From: Phytohabitans houttuyneae
GTDB taxonomy: Bacteria; Actinomycetota; Actinomycetes; Mycobacteriales; Micromonosporaceae
Direction of reading: 5' to 3'
Assembly: GCF_011764425.1 (NCBI RefSeq)
Contig: NZ_BLPF01000005.1
Location: 186,001 to 250,000, forward strand
Length of the DNA stretch: 64,000 nucleotides
The translations under genes were made by a program, and so were the position numbers. Each line of letters opens with the position of its first letter. Within the stretch, counting starts at the first letter, position 1. Below, in pieces: positions 42,324 through 50,830 of the stretch. The notes under the pieces were generated by a model. It was not told the origin of the DNA. It made no database searches and saw nothing but the letters and a program-made list of their open reading frames with translations.

Positions 42324-43661
42324 TTGCGCCTGGCTGACCTGCGCGGCCGTACCGTCGCGGTCTGGGGCTCCGGTCGCGAGGGGGTGGCCGCCGCCGCGGC
42401 GATCGCGGCGCACGGACCGGCCCGCCTCGTCGCCGTCGACGACACGGTCAACTTCCTCTCGCTGGACTGGTCGCAGAGCAGGGCGAAAGACGTCCCGCTG
42501 GTCACCGGCGAGGACTGCCACGACGCGCTGATGGGCGCCGAGGTGATCGTGCGCTCGCCGGGCGTGCCGCAGACCCACCGGTGGATCGTGGAGGCGCGCG
42601 AACGGGGCATAACGGTCACCGGCGGCACGGCGCTGTGGATGGCCGACCACGCCGCGGCCACCGTGGGCGTGACCGGCAGCAAGGGCAAGAGCACCACGTC
42701 GAGCCTGGTCAGCCACCTGCTCAGCGCGGCCGGCCGGCCCAACGTCTTCGGCGGCAACATCGGCGTGCCGCTGCTCGACCTGCCGGACAGCGAGCAGTAC
42801 GTGCTGGAGCTGTCCAGCTACCAGTGCAGCGACCTCACCGACTCGCCCCGCGTGGCCGTGGTGACCGCGCTTTTCCCCGAGCACCTGGACGCGCACGGCG
42901 GCGAGCGGGAGTACTACCGCGACAAGCTCAACCTCATCGCGCACGGCCCGGAGACCGTGGTGGTCAACGGGCTGGACGAGCGCCTCGCCGCCGAGCTCGG
43001 CGACCGCCCGGCGGTGCGTGCCGGGCTGCCCGACTCGTACCACGTGCGGGACGGCGTGGTGTACCGGGCGCAGGTGCCGCTGTTCGAGCGGGCGGTGCTG
43101 CCGCTGGTGGGGCGGCACAACGAGCGCAACCTGTGCGTCGCGCTCGCGGTGCTGGAGGCGCTCGGCGTCGACGTCGTCGCGTCCGCCAGCACGCTAGCCA
43201 CGGCCGCGAAGGGCTTCGCCGCGCTGCCGCACCGGCTTACCGAGATCGACGACCCGTCTGGGCTCACGTTCGTCGACGACACGCTGGCCACGAGCCCGTA
43301 CGCGTCGATGCACGCGATCGACGCCTACGACGGGCGGCCGCTCACGGTCATCGTCGGCGGTACCGACCGTGGTCTGGACTACACGCCGCTGCGCGAGCAC
43401 CTCACCGGCCGCGAGCTCACCGTGATCGGCATCCCGGACAGCGGCGCGCGGATCGTCGCCGCGCTGGAGGGGCTGCCCGGCGTGCGCACCGAGGTGGCAG
43501 ACGACCTCGTCGAGGCGGTGCGGCTGGCCCGCACGCTCACTCCGGCGGGCGGGGCGGTGCTGCTGTCGCCGGCGGCGCCGAGCTACGGGCGGTTCCGCAA
43601 CTTCGAGCACCGCTCCGAGGTCTTCGCACAGGCAGTGAAGGACACCGCCGCGCTTTCGTGA
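42324..43661 (+). CDS. murD2: MurD2, UDP-MurNAc-L-Ala-L-Glu ligase
   Basis: A 445-residue Mur ligase that adds L-glutamate (not D-Glu) to UDP-MurNAc-L-Ala. The N-terminal Rossmann part has AVWGSGREG. The central ATP loop is GVTGSKGKSTTSS, followed by NIGVPLLD, LELSSYQ and PEHLDAHGG. The C-terminal domain has VDDTLATSPYASMHAI. The TTG at 42324 is taken as the start because GGAGGAGA lies eight bases upstream. The divergent murL supplies the epimerase. Pairing of the two genes is what separates this from ordinary murD. Confidence 0.87.
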   Translation: MRLADLRGRTVAVWGSGREGVAAAAAIAAHGPARLVAVDDTVNFLSLDWSQSRAKDVPLVTGEDCHDALMGAEVIVRSPGVPQTHRWIVEARERGITVTGGTALWMADHAAATVGVTGSKGKSTTSSLVSHLLSAAGRPNVFGGNIGVPLLDLPDSEQYVLELSSYQCSDLTDSPRVAVVTALFPEHLDAHGGEREYYRDKLNLIAHGPETVVVNGLDERLAAELGDRPAVRAGLPDSYHVRDGVVYRAQVPLFERAVLPLVGRHNERNLCVALAVLEALGVDVVASASTLATAAKGFAALPHRLTEIDDPSGLTFVDDTLATSPYASMHAIDAYDGRPLTVIVGGTDRGLDYTPLREHLTGRELTVIGIPDSGARIVAALEGLPGVRTEVADDLVEAVRLARTLTPAGGAVLLSPAAPSYGRFRNFEHRSEVFAQAVKDTAALS

Positions 43662-43797
43662 CGCGACAAGCGCGACCTGCTGGTGCTGGTGCGCAAGCGG
43701 CAAGGTGATCTACCCGCGGCGCGGCGCCACGAAGGACTCGCCCCCGCCGGACCCGGCCACCTGCCTGCCCGCCGAGGCGTGGGGCCGCCGCTGAGGG

Positions 43798-44736
43798 TCA
43801 GCCGCCGAGGGCGGCGACGAGCAGGCGCATCGAGCGGATCGTGGAGCGGATCTCCTGCAGGTACCGCCCGGCGGTGAGCGTGGGCTCCGGCAGGGGCAGC
43901 TCGTCGGTGAGCCGGGGGTCGACGCCGACCGTGTCGACGGCGCAGCCGTACGGCAGGCCGAGCGTGCGGACCGCGTCGCAGTGCTGGAAGGGCACGTAGA
44001 TCGGGGCGGTCACGACCAGCAGCCGGTCGCCCTGGGCCAGGCCCGCCCGCTTGGCCCAGAAGCGCTGGGTGTCGGCGGTGTGCGCGCGGCGTACCCCCGG
44101 CTCGGACGACGGGGCGGCCAGCACCGCGATCCGCGGGCCCTCGGCGGGCGCGTACGTGCGCACGGACCAGGAGCCGTCCGGTGCCAGGTCCGTCTCGACC
44201 GGCTCGTCGACCTTGAACGCCCGCCGCACACCAAGGTCGAGCACGTCGACCTCGCTGCGGCAGCCGGCGACCGGCGGCAGGGCCCGCTCGGCCGGGGACA
44301 GCGGCCGGAAGCTGCCCAGCACGCCCACCTCGCCGGCGGCGGTGCCCCGGTGCAGCAGGTGCGCGGCGTACGCGGTGCGCCGCAGGCAGGCGTGCGCGAG
44401 CCCGCCCAGCACCACCACGTGCCGGTAGTCGCGGCGCGGCGGCGGCTTCGCGCCGACCATGCCGAGCGCCTCGGCCGCCGCCTCGACCAGCTCGGCGACC
44501 TCGGGGAGGAAGTCGGGCTCGCGGGCGTCGGGGCGCTCGCCGCCGTCGCGGAAGTCCCAGTGGGTCGCCGAGAACGCGTCCAGCCACCCCAGCAGCGAGG
44601 GGCTGTCGCCGCCGGGCCACCGGCCGCCGAACGCGGTGATGAGGTCGCGCAGGGGCGCGGACGTGATCCAGCGAGCCACGCCGTCAAGCACGGCGGCTGG
44701 CTCGCCGGACGGGAGCGGGACCGGCTGCACGTGCAC
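43798..44736 (-). CDS. Conserved protein of unknown function, DUF218-like pattern
   Basis: A 312-residue protein with no signal or membrane span. YRHVVVLGGLAHACLRRTAYA and QRFWAKRAGLAQGDRLLVVTAPIYVPFQHCDA suggest an alpha/beta nucleotide-binding fold somewhat like DUF218/ElyC, but key residues are unclear. I do not recognise a named family. It is transcribed away from the aminotransferase gene with about 73 bases between their starts. Real coding is supported by codon pattern and even composition. Confidence 0.6.
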   Translation of the reverse strand: MHVQPVPLPSGEPAAVLDGVARWITSAPLRDLITAFGGRWPGGDSPSLLGWLDAFSATHWDFRDGGERPDAREPDFLPEVAELVEAAAEALGMVGAKPPPRRDYRHVVVLGGLAHACLRRTAYAAHLLHRGTAAGEVGVLGSFRPLSPAERALPPVAGCRSEVDVLDLGVRRAFKVDEPVETDLAPDGSWSVRTYAPAEGPRIAVLAAPSSEPGVRRAHTADTQRFWAKRAGLAQGDRLLVVTAPIYVPFQHCDAVRTLGLPYGCAVDTVGVDPRLTDELPLPEPTLTAGRYLQEIRSTIRSMRLLVAALGG

Positions 44737-44809
44737 GGTCGGATCTTAACGGTGTGGGCGGTTACACACTGTAGGTTGCCTACCGGGCCGTGTCGTTGGA
44801 AAGTGCGGT

Positions 44810-46108
44810 ATGACCGATGACCTGCTCGCACGCCACCAGGCTGTGCTGCCCAAGTGGATGCCGCTCTACTACGCGGAGCCGATCGAGATCGTGTCCGGCT
44901 CGGGGTGCCGGGTCACCGACGCGGCCGGCCGCACCTACCTCGACTTCTTCGGCGGCGTGCTGACCACCATGATCGGGTACGACGTGCCGGAGGTGCGCGA
45001 GGCGGTCGAGCGGCAGCTGCGCACCGGCGTGGCGCACACCTCGACGCTGTACCTCATCCGGCAGCAGGTCGAGCTCGCCGAGAAGATCGCCCGGCTCTCC
45101 GGCATCGAGGACGCGCGGGTCTTCTTCACCAACTCCGGCACCGAGGCCAACGAGGCCGCGCTGCTGGTCGCCACCAACCTGCGCCGCTCCAACCAGATCC
45201 TCGCGGTGCGCAACAGCTACCACGGCCGCTCGTACGCGGCGATGGGCATCACCGGGCACCGCAGCTGGTCGGCGAGCAGCCTCAACCCGCTGCAGGTGGC
45301 CTGGCTGCACTCCGGCGACCGGCTGCGCGGCCTGCTCGCCAAGCTCGACGAGGCCGACCACATCGAGGCGGCCGTCGAGGACCTGCGCGAGGTGCTGGCG
45401 ACGCAGACCGCGGGCGACGTGGCGGCCCTGATCGCGGAGCCGATCCAGGGCGTCGGCGGGTTCGTGTCGGCGCCGGACGGGCTCTTCGCGGCGATCAAGA
45501 AGGTGCTCGACGAGCACGGCATCCTGCTCATCTCCGACGAGGTGCAGACCGGCTGGGGGCGCACCGGCGAGCACTTCTGGGGGTACCAGGCGCACGGTGT
45601 CACCCCCGACCTGCTCACGTTCGCCAAGGGCATCGGCAACGGCTTCGCGCTGGCCGGCGTGGTAGGGCGGGCCGAGGTGATGAACGCGGTCTCGGCGATC
45701 TCGTTCTCCACGTTCGGCGGCAACCCGATCTCCACGGCGGCCGGCAACGCGGTGCTCGACTACGTGCTCGACCACAACCTTCAGGAGAACGCCCAGCGGG
45801 TCGGCGCCATCCTGTTGGAAGGCTTGCGCGCGGCGGCCGCCGACACCCCGGTCGTGGCCGAGGTGCGGGGCAAGGGGCTGATGCTGGCGATCGAGTTCGT
45901 GCGGCCGGGCACGGTGGAGCCGGACGCGGCGGTGGCCGGGCGCGTCTTCGAGCTGGCCAAGGAGGGCGGCCTGCTCGTGGGCAAGGGCGGCCTGTACGGC
46001 AACGTGCTCCGCATGGGCCCGCCGCTCACGCTCAGTGAGGAGGAGGCGCGGGAAGGGCTGGCCATCCTGGTGGACGCGATCGCCCGGGCGGGAGCGGTAA
46101 ACGGGTAA
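44810..46108 (+). CDS. Class III PLP aminotransferase
   Basis: A 432-residue omega-type aminotransferase (GABA/ornithine/alanine-glyoxylate group). FFTNSGTEANEAALL binds PLP phosphate, LLISDEVQTGWGRTG supplies the Asp that pairs with the pyridine N, and TFAKGIGNGFALAG holds the Schiff-base Lys. STFGGNPISTAAG and LMLAIEFVRPG complete the fold. Amino donor and acceptor unknown. It lies 93 bases before ngcE1, so an aminosugar or amino-acid degradation role is possible, as in Streptomyces loci where similar aminotransferases sit near uptake genes (inference). Confidence 0.9.
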   Translation: MTDDLLARHQAVLPKWMPLYYAEPIEIVSGSGCRVTDAAGRTYLDFFGGVLTTMIGYDVPEVREAVERQLRTGVAHTSTLYLIRQQVELAEKIARLSGIEDARVFFTNSGTEANEAALLVATNLRRSNQILAVRNSYHGRSYAAMGITGHRSWSASSLNPLQVAWLHSGDRLRGLLAKLDEADHIEAAVEDLREVLATQTAGDVAALIAEPIQGVGGFVSAPDGLFAAIKKVLDEHGILLISDEVQTGWGRTGEHFWGYQAHGVTPDLLTFAKGIGNGFALAGVVGRAEVMNAVSAISFSTFGGNPISTAAGNAVLDYVLDHNLQENAQRVGAILLEGLRAAAADTPVVAEVRGKGLMLAIEFVRPGTVEPDAAVAGRVFELAKEGGLLVGKGGLYGNVLRMGPPLTLSEEEAREGLAILVDAIARAGAVNG

Positions 46109-46148
46109 CGGTTCGGCGCTCAGGGGTTGCTGTCACCCACGACTTGTC

Positions 46149-46173
46149 GTAAGAATCCTTCAAAGCGTTAACA
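46149..46173 (+). promoter_or_regulatory. Candidate operator upstream of ngcE1
   Basis: GTAAGAA at 46149-46155 and GTTAACA at 46167-46173 occur about 30-50 bases before the ngcE1 start. The same two 7-mers occur in the same order in the kinase/RpiR divergent region. They could be sites for one regulator of both transporter sets; this is inference from two cases. Confidence 0.35.
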
Positions 46174-46201
46174 GCGACTGAAGGGAAGTGACGCGGCCCC
46201 C

Positions 46202-47623
46202 ATGAATAGTACAAGGCGTGACATTCTCCGTCGCGGGGCTGTCGCCGGGATCCTGGCGACCCCCGCGGCTGGCCTGCTGTCGAGCTGTGCGATGGGCGGG
46301 GGCGACGACGACAACGACGCTGCCGACGCCAACCGTGGCGACAAGACCGCTGAAAACCCCTTCGGGGTCAAGGCGGACGCACCGCTGGAAGTGGTCATCT
46401 TCAACGGCGGGTACGGCGAGGAGTACGCCAAGGCTCACGAGGCCATGTACAACGAGAAGTACCCGAACGCGAAGATCACGCACTCGGCCACCCAGGAGAT
46501 CGCCAAGACCCTCCAGCCCCGCTTCGTCGACGGCAGCCCGCCGGACGTGGTCAACAACTCCGGCGCCGCCCAGATCGACATGGGCAGCCTCGTGTCGCAG
46601 GGCGCGCTCGCCGACCTCAACGAGCTGCTGGACGCGCCGAGCCTCGACATCCCGGGCAAGAAGGTGCGCGACACGCTGCTGCCCGGCGTGGTCGACGTGG
46701 GCAGCTACGACGGCAAGTTCCACGTGCTGAACATCAGCTACACCGCATACGGCATCTGGTACTCGACGAAGCTTTTCGCCGACCGCGGCTGGGAGTACCC
46801 GAAGACCTGGGACGAGCACATCGCGCTGTGCCGCACCATCAAGGCGGCCGGCATCGCGCCCTGGACCTACGCCGGCAAGCACCCGCGGTACATGAGCTGG
46901 CCGGTCATCTCCACGGCCATCAAGCTCGGCGGCCTCGACGTCGCGAAGAACATCGACAACCTGGAGCCCAACGCCTGGAAGTCGGACGCGATGAAGCAGT
47001 CGGTCGAGGCGTGGCACCAGATCGTCAAGGACGGCTTCATCCTGCCCGGTACCCCCGGCCTCGACCACGTGCAGTCGCAGACCGAGTGGTGCCGCGGCAA
47101 GGCGGCGCTCATCTCCTGCGGCTCCTGGATCGAAAACGAGCAGAAGGCGGTCACCCCCGCCGGCTTCAACATGGCGATCGCGCCGACGCCGAGCCTCAGC
47201 TCCGGCGACAAGCTTCCGTTCGAGGCGATCCGCGGTACGGCGGGCGAGCCGTTCATCTTGCCGGCCAAGGCGAAAAACGTGGCCGGCGGCCTGGAGTACT
47301 TCCGGACCGTGCTGTCGATGCGCGGCGCCAAGGACTTCACCAGCAAGGTCTCGGCGCTCAGCGTGGTCGCCGGCGCGGCCGACGGCACGACCCTCCCGCC
47401 GGGCCTGACCACCGTGGTCAAGGCGCTCGAGGCGTCCGGCACCAACGGCTTCAACTGGGTTTACAACAACTACTACCGCAAGCTGGAGCGCGAGCTCGTC
47501 GACGCGGCGTGCGGGGAGTTCTTCAGCGGCCGGATCGGCCCGACCGAGTTCCTCGAGCAGTGCCAGAAGGGCGCTGACATGATCGCCCAGGACAGCTCGC
47601 TCAAGAAGTACAAGCGGGCCTGA
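46202..47623 (+). CDS. ngcE: GlcNAc/diacetylchitobiose-binding lipoprotein, copy 1
   Basis: A 473-residue solute-binding protein of the NgcE type. The N-terminus TRRDILRRGAVAGILATPAA then SSCAMGGG is a twin-arginine lipoprotein signal with lipobox Cys near residue 29. The mature part binds sugar in the ABC sugar-binding fold (NGGYGEEYAKAHEAMYN; TAYGIWYSTKLFADRGWEYP). It should pass GlcNAc or chitobiose to NgcF/NgcG. ATG start; it opens a three-gene operon. About half its residues look shared with the second copy at 52990, so they are paralogs. Confidence 0.9.
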   Translation: MNSTRRDILRRGAVAGILATPAAGLLSSCAMGGGDDDNDAADANRGDKTAENPFGVKADAPLEVVIFNGGYGEEYAKAHEAMYNEKYPNAKITHSATQEIAKTLQPRFVDGSPPDVVNNSGAAQIDMGSLVSQGALADLNELLDAPSLDIPGKKVRDTLLPGVVDVGSYDGKFHVLNISYTAYGIWYSTKLFADRGWEYPKTWDEHIALCRTIKAAGIAPWTYAGKHPRYMSWPVISTAIKLGGLDVAKNIDNLEPNAWKSDAMKQSVEAWHQIVKDGFILPGTPGLDHVQSQTEWCRGKAALISCGSWIENEQKAVTPAGFNMAIAPTPSLSSGDKLPFEAIRGTAGEPFILPAKAKNVAGGLEYFRTVLSMRGAKDFTSKVSALSVVAGAADGTTLPPGLTTVVKALEASGTNGFNWVYNNYYRKLERELVDAACGEFFSGRIGPTEFLEQCQKGADMIAQDSSLKKYKRA

Positions 47624-47639
47624 GGGGCAGGGGCGGCAC

Positions 47640-48547
47640 ATGCGGCACGGCAAGTACCCGCTGATCATCACGTTCCTGGTGCCGCCCCTGATCCTGTACG
47701 GCGTCTTCGTGCTCTCGCCGTACCTGCAGGCGTTCCAGATCTCCACCACCGACTGGCTCGGCTACTCGGCGGACGCCAACTCGGTGGGGTTGGACAATTT
47801 CGTCCAGCTGTTCCGCGACGACTACGTCTGGAACGCCATCAAGAACAACGCCATCCTGCTGGCCCTCGTGCCGGTACTGACGATCACGCTCGGCCTGTTC
47901 TTCGCGACCATGCTCAACATGGGCGGCCGCGGGGACGGGCCGGCGTCGTCGGCGTGCGGGGGACCGCGGCGTACCGGCTTGTGTACTTCTTTCCCCAGGT
48001 GCTCTCCGTCGTGATCATCGCGGTCATCTGGCAGCAGGTGTACCACCCCAACGCCGGCCTGCTGAACGCCGCGCTCAAGCCGTTCGGCGTCAGCGGGCCG
48101 AGCTGGCTGGGCGATCCGCGCACCGCGTTCTGGTGCGTGCTGGCCGTGATGGTGTGGGCCAACGTCGGCTTCTACGTCGTGCTCTTCGGCGCGGCGATGC
48201 AGGCCATCCCGCGCGACATCTACGAGGCGGTGCTGCTCGACGGCGCCTCCCGCCTCGTCACGCTCCGCCGCATCACGATCCCGCTGCTGTGGGACACGGT
48301 GCAGGTCGCCTGGATCTACCTGGCGATCGCCGCCCTCGACGGCTTCATCCTCGTGCAGCTGATGACCAACGGCGGCCCCAACTTCTCCTCCGACGTGATC
48401 GGCCTGCGCATGTACAACACGGCCTTCGGCAGCGACACCAAGTTCGGGTACGCCTCGGCGATCGGCGTCGTGATGTTCTTCCTCACGCTGTCCGTTGCGG
48501 TGCTCGCGCTGCGCGCGTCCCGCCGCGACCGGATCGAGTACTCATGA
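47640..48547 (+). CDS. ngcF: Sugar ABC permease NgcF, copy 1, frameshifted
   Basis: The first about 98 codons (RHGKYPLIITFLVPPLILYG) and the remainder (RLVYFFPQVLSVVIIAVIW onward, with the EAVLLDGASRLVTLRRITIP coupling loop) are in different frames. The break lies within G runs between 47931 and 47939. One extra G restores a 302-residue six-span permease. It should form the channel with NgcG. The stop overlaps the ngcG1 ATG by ATGA. The second ngcF copy is broken about 20 codons further along, so one cannot rescue the other if both breaks are real. Confidence 0.87.
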
Positions 48548-49443
48548 CCGCCGTCGCCTCGCCGGAGACCGCTGCGCCCTCGACCGCGCCGTCCGCCGAC
48601 CGCCCGCTGCGCCGCGACTGGGGTGTGGCAAACGTCTTCTCCCACGGCTTCCTGCTGCTGTGGGCGCTGCTGACCACGCTGCCGCTGCTGTGGGTGGTGC
48701 TGAGCTCGTTCAAGAGCGACGACGAGATCCTGACCGACCCGTGGGGCCTGCCGGGCGCGCTGCGCTTCGAAAACTGGGAGCGCGCGTGGACCGAGGCGCA
48801 CATCGGGCGGTACTTCCTCAACAGCTTCGTGGTCGTCTCCGGCTCGCTGACGCTCACGATGCTGTTCGGCGCCACCGCCGCGTACGTCTTCGCCCGCTAC
48901 GACTTCCGCTTCAAGCAGGTCTTCTACTACCTGTTCGTCGGCGGCATGATGTTTCCCGTCTTCCTGGCGCTGGTGCCGCTCTTCTTCGTGGTGCGCAACG
49001 CCGGCCTGTTCAACACCTGGCGCGGCCTCATCCTCGTGTACGCGGCCTACTCACTGCCGTTCACCGTCTTCTTCCTGACCGCCTTCTTCCGCACGCTGCC
49101 GCAGGCGGTCGCGGAGGCCGCCCTGATCGACGGCTGCGGCCATTTCCGGCTCTTCTTCCGGGTGATGCTGCCGATGGCCCGGCCCGGCCTGATCAGCGTG
49201 GGCATCTTCAACTTCCTCGGCCAGTGGAACCAGTTCATCCTGCCCCAGGTGCTGCTGCCCAACGACGAGTCCCGGTACGTGCTGGCGCAGGGCCTGTCCG
49301 CGCTCGCGGTCAGCCAGGGCTACCAGGGCGACTTCAGCGGCCTGTTCGCCGGCCTGACGATCGCGATGCTCCCGGTGCTCGGCGTCTACATCCTCTTCCA
49401 GCGCCAGATCCAGTCCGGCCTGACGGCGGGCCACATGAAGTAG
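48544..49443 (+). CDS. ngcG: Sugar ABC permease NgcG, copy 1
   Basis: A 299-residue inner-membrane permease with six spans. The coupling helix EAALIDGCGHFRLFFRVMLP contacts the ATPase. It ends QRQIQSGLTAGHMK, typical for MalG-like permeases. It has a 25-residue Ser/Pro/Ala N-terminal extension. No ATPase gene follows, as expected where a shared MsiK energises several sugar importers. Confidence 0.92.
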   Translation: MTAVASPETAAPSTAPSADRPLRRDWGVANVFSHGFLLLWALLTTLPLLWVVLSSFKSDDEILTDPWGLPGALRFENWERAWTEAHIGRYFLNSFVVVSGSLTLTMLFGATAAYVFARYDFRFKQVFYYLFVGGMMFPVFLALVPLFFVVRNAGLFNTWRGLILVYAAYSLPFTVFFLTAFFRTLPQAVAEAALIDGCGHFRLFFRVMLPMARPGLISVGIFNFLGQWNQFILPQVLLPNDESRYVLAQGLSALAVSQGYQGDFSGLFAGLTIAMLPVLGVYILFQRQIQSGLTAGHMK

Positions 49444-49459
49444 CAAGTATCTTGCCCGC

Positions 49460-49918
49460 ATGGCAGTGACAGCGCGGAAGGCGACCGCGGCCGACGCGAC
49501 GGCGATGGGCGAGCTGCGGTGGCGGTGGCCGACCGAAGAGTCCGGCTACAAGGGCACGGACCGGACCGAGTGGGTCGCGACGTTCGCCGCGTGGGTCGTC
49601 GACCACGCGCGGACCCACATCCCGTTCGTCGCCGAGGTGTCCGGCCAGGTGGTGGGCATGGCGTGGCTGATGCTCGCCGACCGCGTGCCGGCACCCACCC
49701 ACCGCCACCGCCGCACGGGCGACGTCCAGGCCGTCTACGTGGCACCGGAGCACCGCGACAGCGGCGTCGGGGCGGTGCTGCTGGAGGCGCTGCTCACCGA
49801 GGCACGCACGCTCGGCCTCGAACACGTCACCGTCCACTCCAGCCGCCGCGCGGTCCGCTTCTACGAACGCGGTGGCTTCGACCCCGACCCCACCTGGCTC
49901 CGCTGGCTCCCCGCCTGA
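49460..49918 (+). CDS. GNAT acetyltransferase
   Basis: A 152-residue acetyltransferase. VTARKATAADATAMGELRW begins the fold, and DVQAVYVAPEHRDSGVGAVL carries the acetyl-CoA pyrophosphate loop (R-D-S-G-V-G). HVTVHSSRRAVRFYERGGF ends the fold. The ATG lies 16 bases after ngcG1, so it may be co-transcribed with the transporter. Substrate unknown. Confidence 0.88.
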   Translation: MAVTARKATAADATAMGELRWRWPTEESGYKGTDRTEWVATFAAWVVDHARTHIPFVAEVSGQVVGMAWLMLADRVPAPTHRHRRTGDVQAVYVAPEHRDSGVGAVLLEALLTEARTLGLEHVTVHSSRRAVRFYERGGFDPDPTWLRWLPA

Positions 49919-49958
49919 CCCTCGCCCCGGGTGGCGGCCGCGCATGCTTGCGGTTCGT

Positions 49959-49996
49959 GCGACGGCATCTCAAGCTGGGCGCACGGATGCGCCCAC
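49959..49996 (+). repeat. 38-bp direct repeat, copy 1
   Basis: Identical over 38 bases to 50106-50143. It contains an 8-bp hairpin (TGGGCGCA with TGCGCCCA, 4-base loop). Confidence 0.9.
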
Positions 49997-50105
49997 CCCG
50001 CGCCCGGGTCCTGCTCGCGTGGGTGCTCGTGCCCGCCGGCTGCGGCCCTGGGTGCTGGCTGTGGCCTTGCCTGTGCTGGTCGTGCGGGAGGGGGGCGGTG
50101 GTGGC

Positions 50106-50143
50106 GCGACGGCATCTCAAGCTGGGCGCACGGATGCGCCCAC
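50106..50143 (+). repeat. 38-bp direct repeat, copy 2
   Basis: A perfect match to 49959-49996. The two copies are 147 bases apart start to start, and the sequence outside the 38 bases differs. Confidence 0.9.
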
Positions 50144-50220
50144 ACCGCCCGGGGGTCAATCGGGGGAGTCTTTGACCTGCTCGCGCGGGTGCTTGTGCCG
50201 CCGCCCGGCTCTCCACGCCG

Positions 50221-50366
50221 ACCGTGGCCCTCTCCGTGCCGGCAGTGGCTTTCCCTGTGCCGGCGGTGGCCTCTCCGTGCCTGCCGTGGCTCTCCGTGCC
50301 AGCGGTGGCCCACGACCGTGCCGGCGGTGCCTTCCCTGTGCCGGCGGTGGCCTTCTCCGTGTCGGC
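50221..50366. repeat. About seven imperfect ~20-bp tandem repeats
   Basis: Units built around CCGTGCCGGCGGTGGC recur with substitutions and small length changes (20-21 bases). The array encodes no plausible protein in any frame. It could be slippage-prone intergenic DNA. Confidence 0.7.
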
Positions 50367-50470
50367 TGCGGGCGAAAGAGGTCGCCTGGGTCGCGAACAT
50401 GGTCGCCGGCGCCTCCCGGGCGTCGCGCCACCGGGGGCGAGCACGAGCGGGCCCGCCAGGAGTGTCCCGG

Positions 50471-50494
50471 GCTGGGCGCATTGCTGCGCCCAGC
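50471..50494 (-). repeat. Inverted third copy of the hairpin element
   Basis: A 10-bp perfect stem (50471-50480 with 50485-50494) has a 4-base loop. Read on the minus strand, it repeats the AAGCTGGGCGCA...TGCGCCCA core of the 38-bp repeats with a changed loop. Confidence 0.75.
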
Positions 50495-50589
50495 TTCGGA
50501 TCCTGCCGCAAACCAGCACTCCGTATCCCCGCTTGGCTTGCGGGCGGACACGAGACTCCAAGCGCCCCTGCCGCTGGAGCTGGCGGCCC

Positions 50590-50735
50590 CTGCGGCGACG
50601 GTCGCGGGCCTAGCGACGACTGCGGGCCGGGCGGCGACGACTGGCGGCGACGACTGCGGGTCTGGCGGCGACGACTGCGGGCCTGGCGGCCACGCTGGCA
50701 GGCCGGGCGGCGACGGTCGCGGCACGGGCGGTGAC
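50590..50735. repeat. Second imperfect ~21-bp tandem repeat array
   Basis: Units like GCGGCGACGACTGCGGGCCTG recur about six times with changes. The array runs toward the end of the kinase gene but stays outside it. Confidence 0.65.
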
Positions 50736-50830
50736 GTCGCGGTTCGGCGGCACGCGCGCGGCATCAAGGGCGCTCAGCTGTGGAAAGGAGCGTGACCCTC
50801 CGCGGCGGCCCGCGCCGAACGGTCCACCGC

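Larger units (their letters stand above)
49919..50830. other. Repeat-rich gene-free region
   Basis: About 910 bases between the acetyltransferase and the kinase stop encode nothing convincing. They hold two perfect 38-bp direct repeats, a third inverted version of the same hairpin, and two arrays of about 20-bp imperfect repeats (listed separately). Open frames of up to 307 codons on both strands are by-products of the repeats and high G+C. Confidence 0.75.

Noticed and set aside
43662-43797. Possible gene remnant after murD2
   Set aside because: A short frame ending AEAWGRR looks faintly protein-like but changes frame and has no start; too short to call a pseudogene.
49827-50795. ORFs of 244-307 codons on both strands in the gene-free island
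   Set aside because: Products are made of short low-complexity repeats (GGDDCG-, HRRHG-type); no start signals or motifs.
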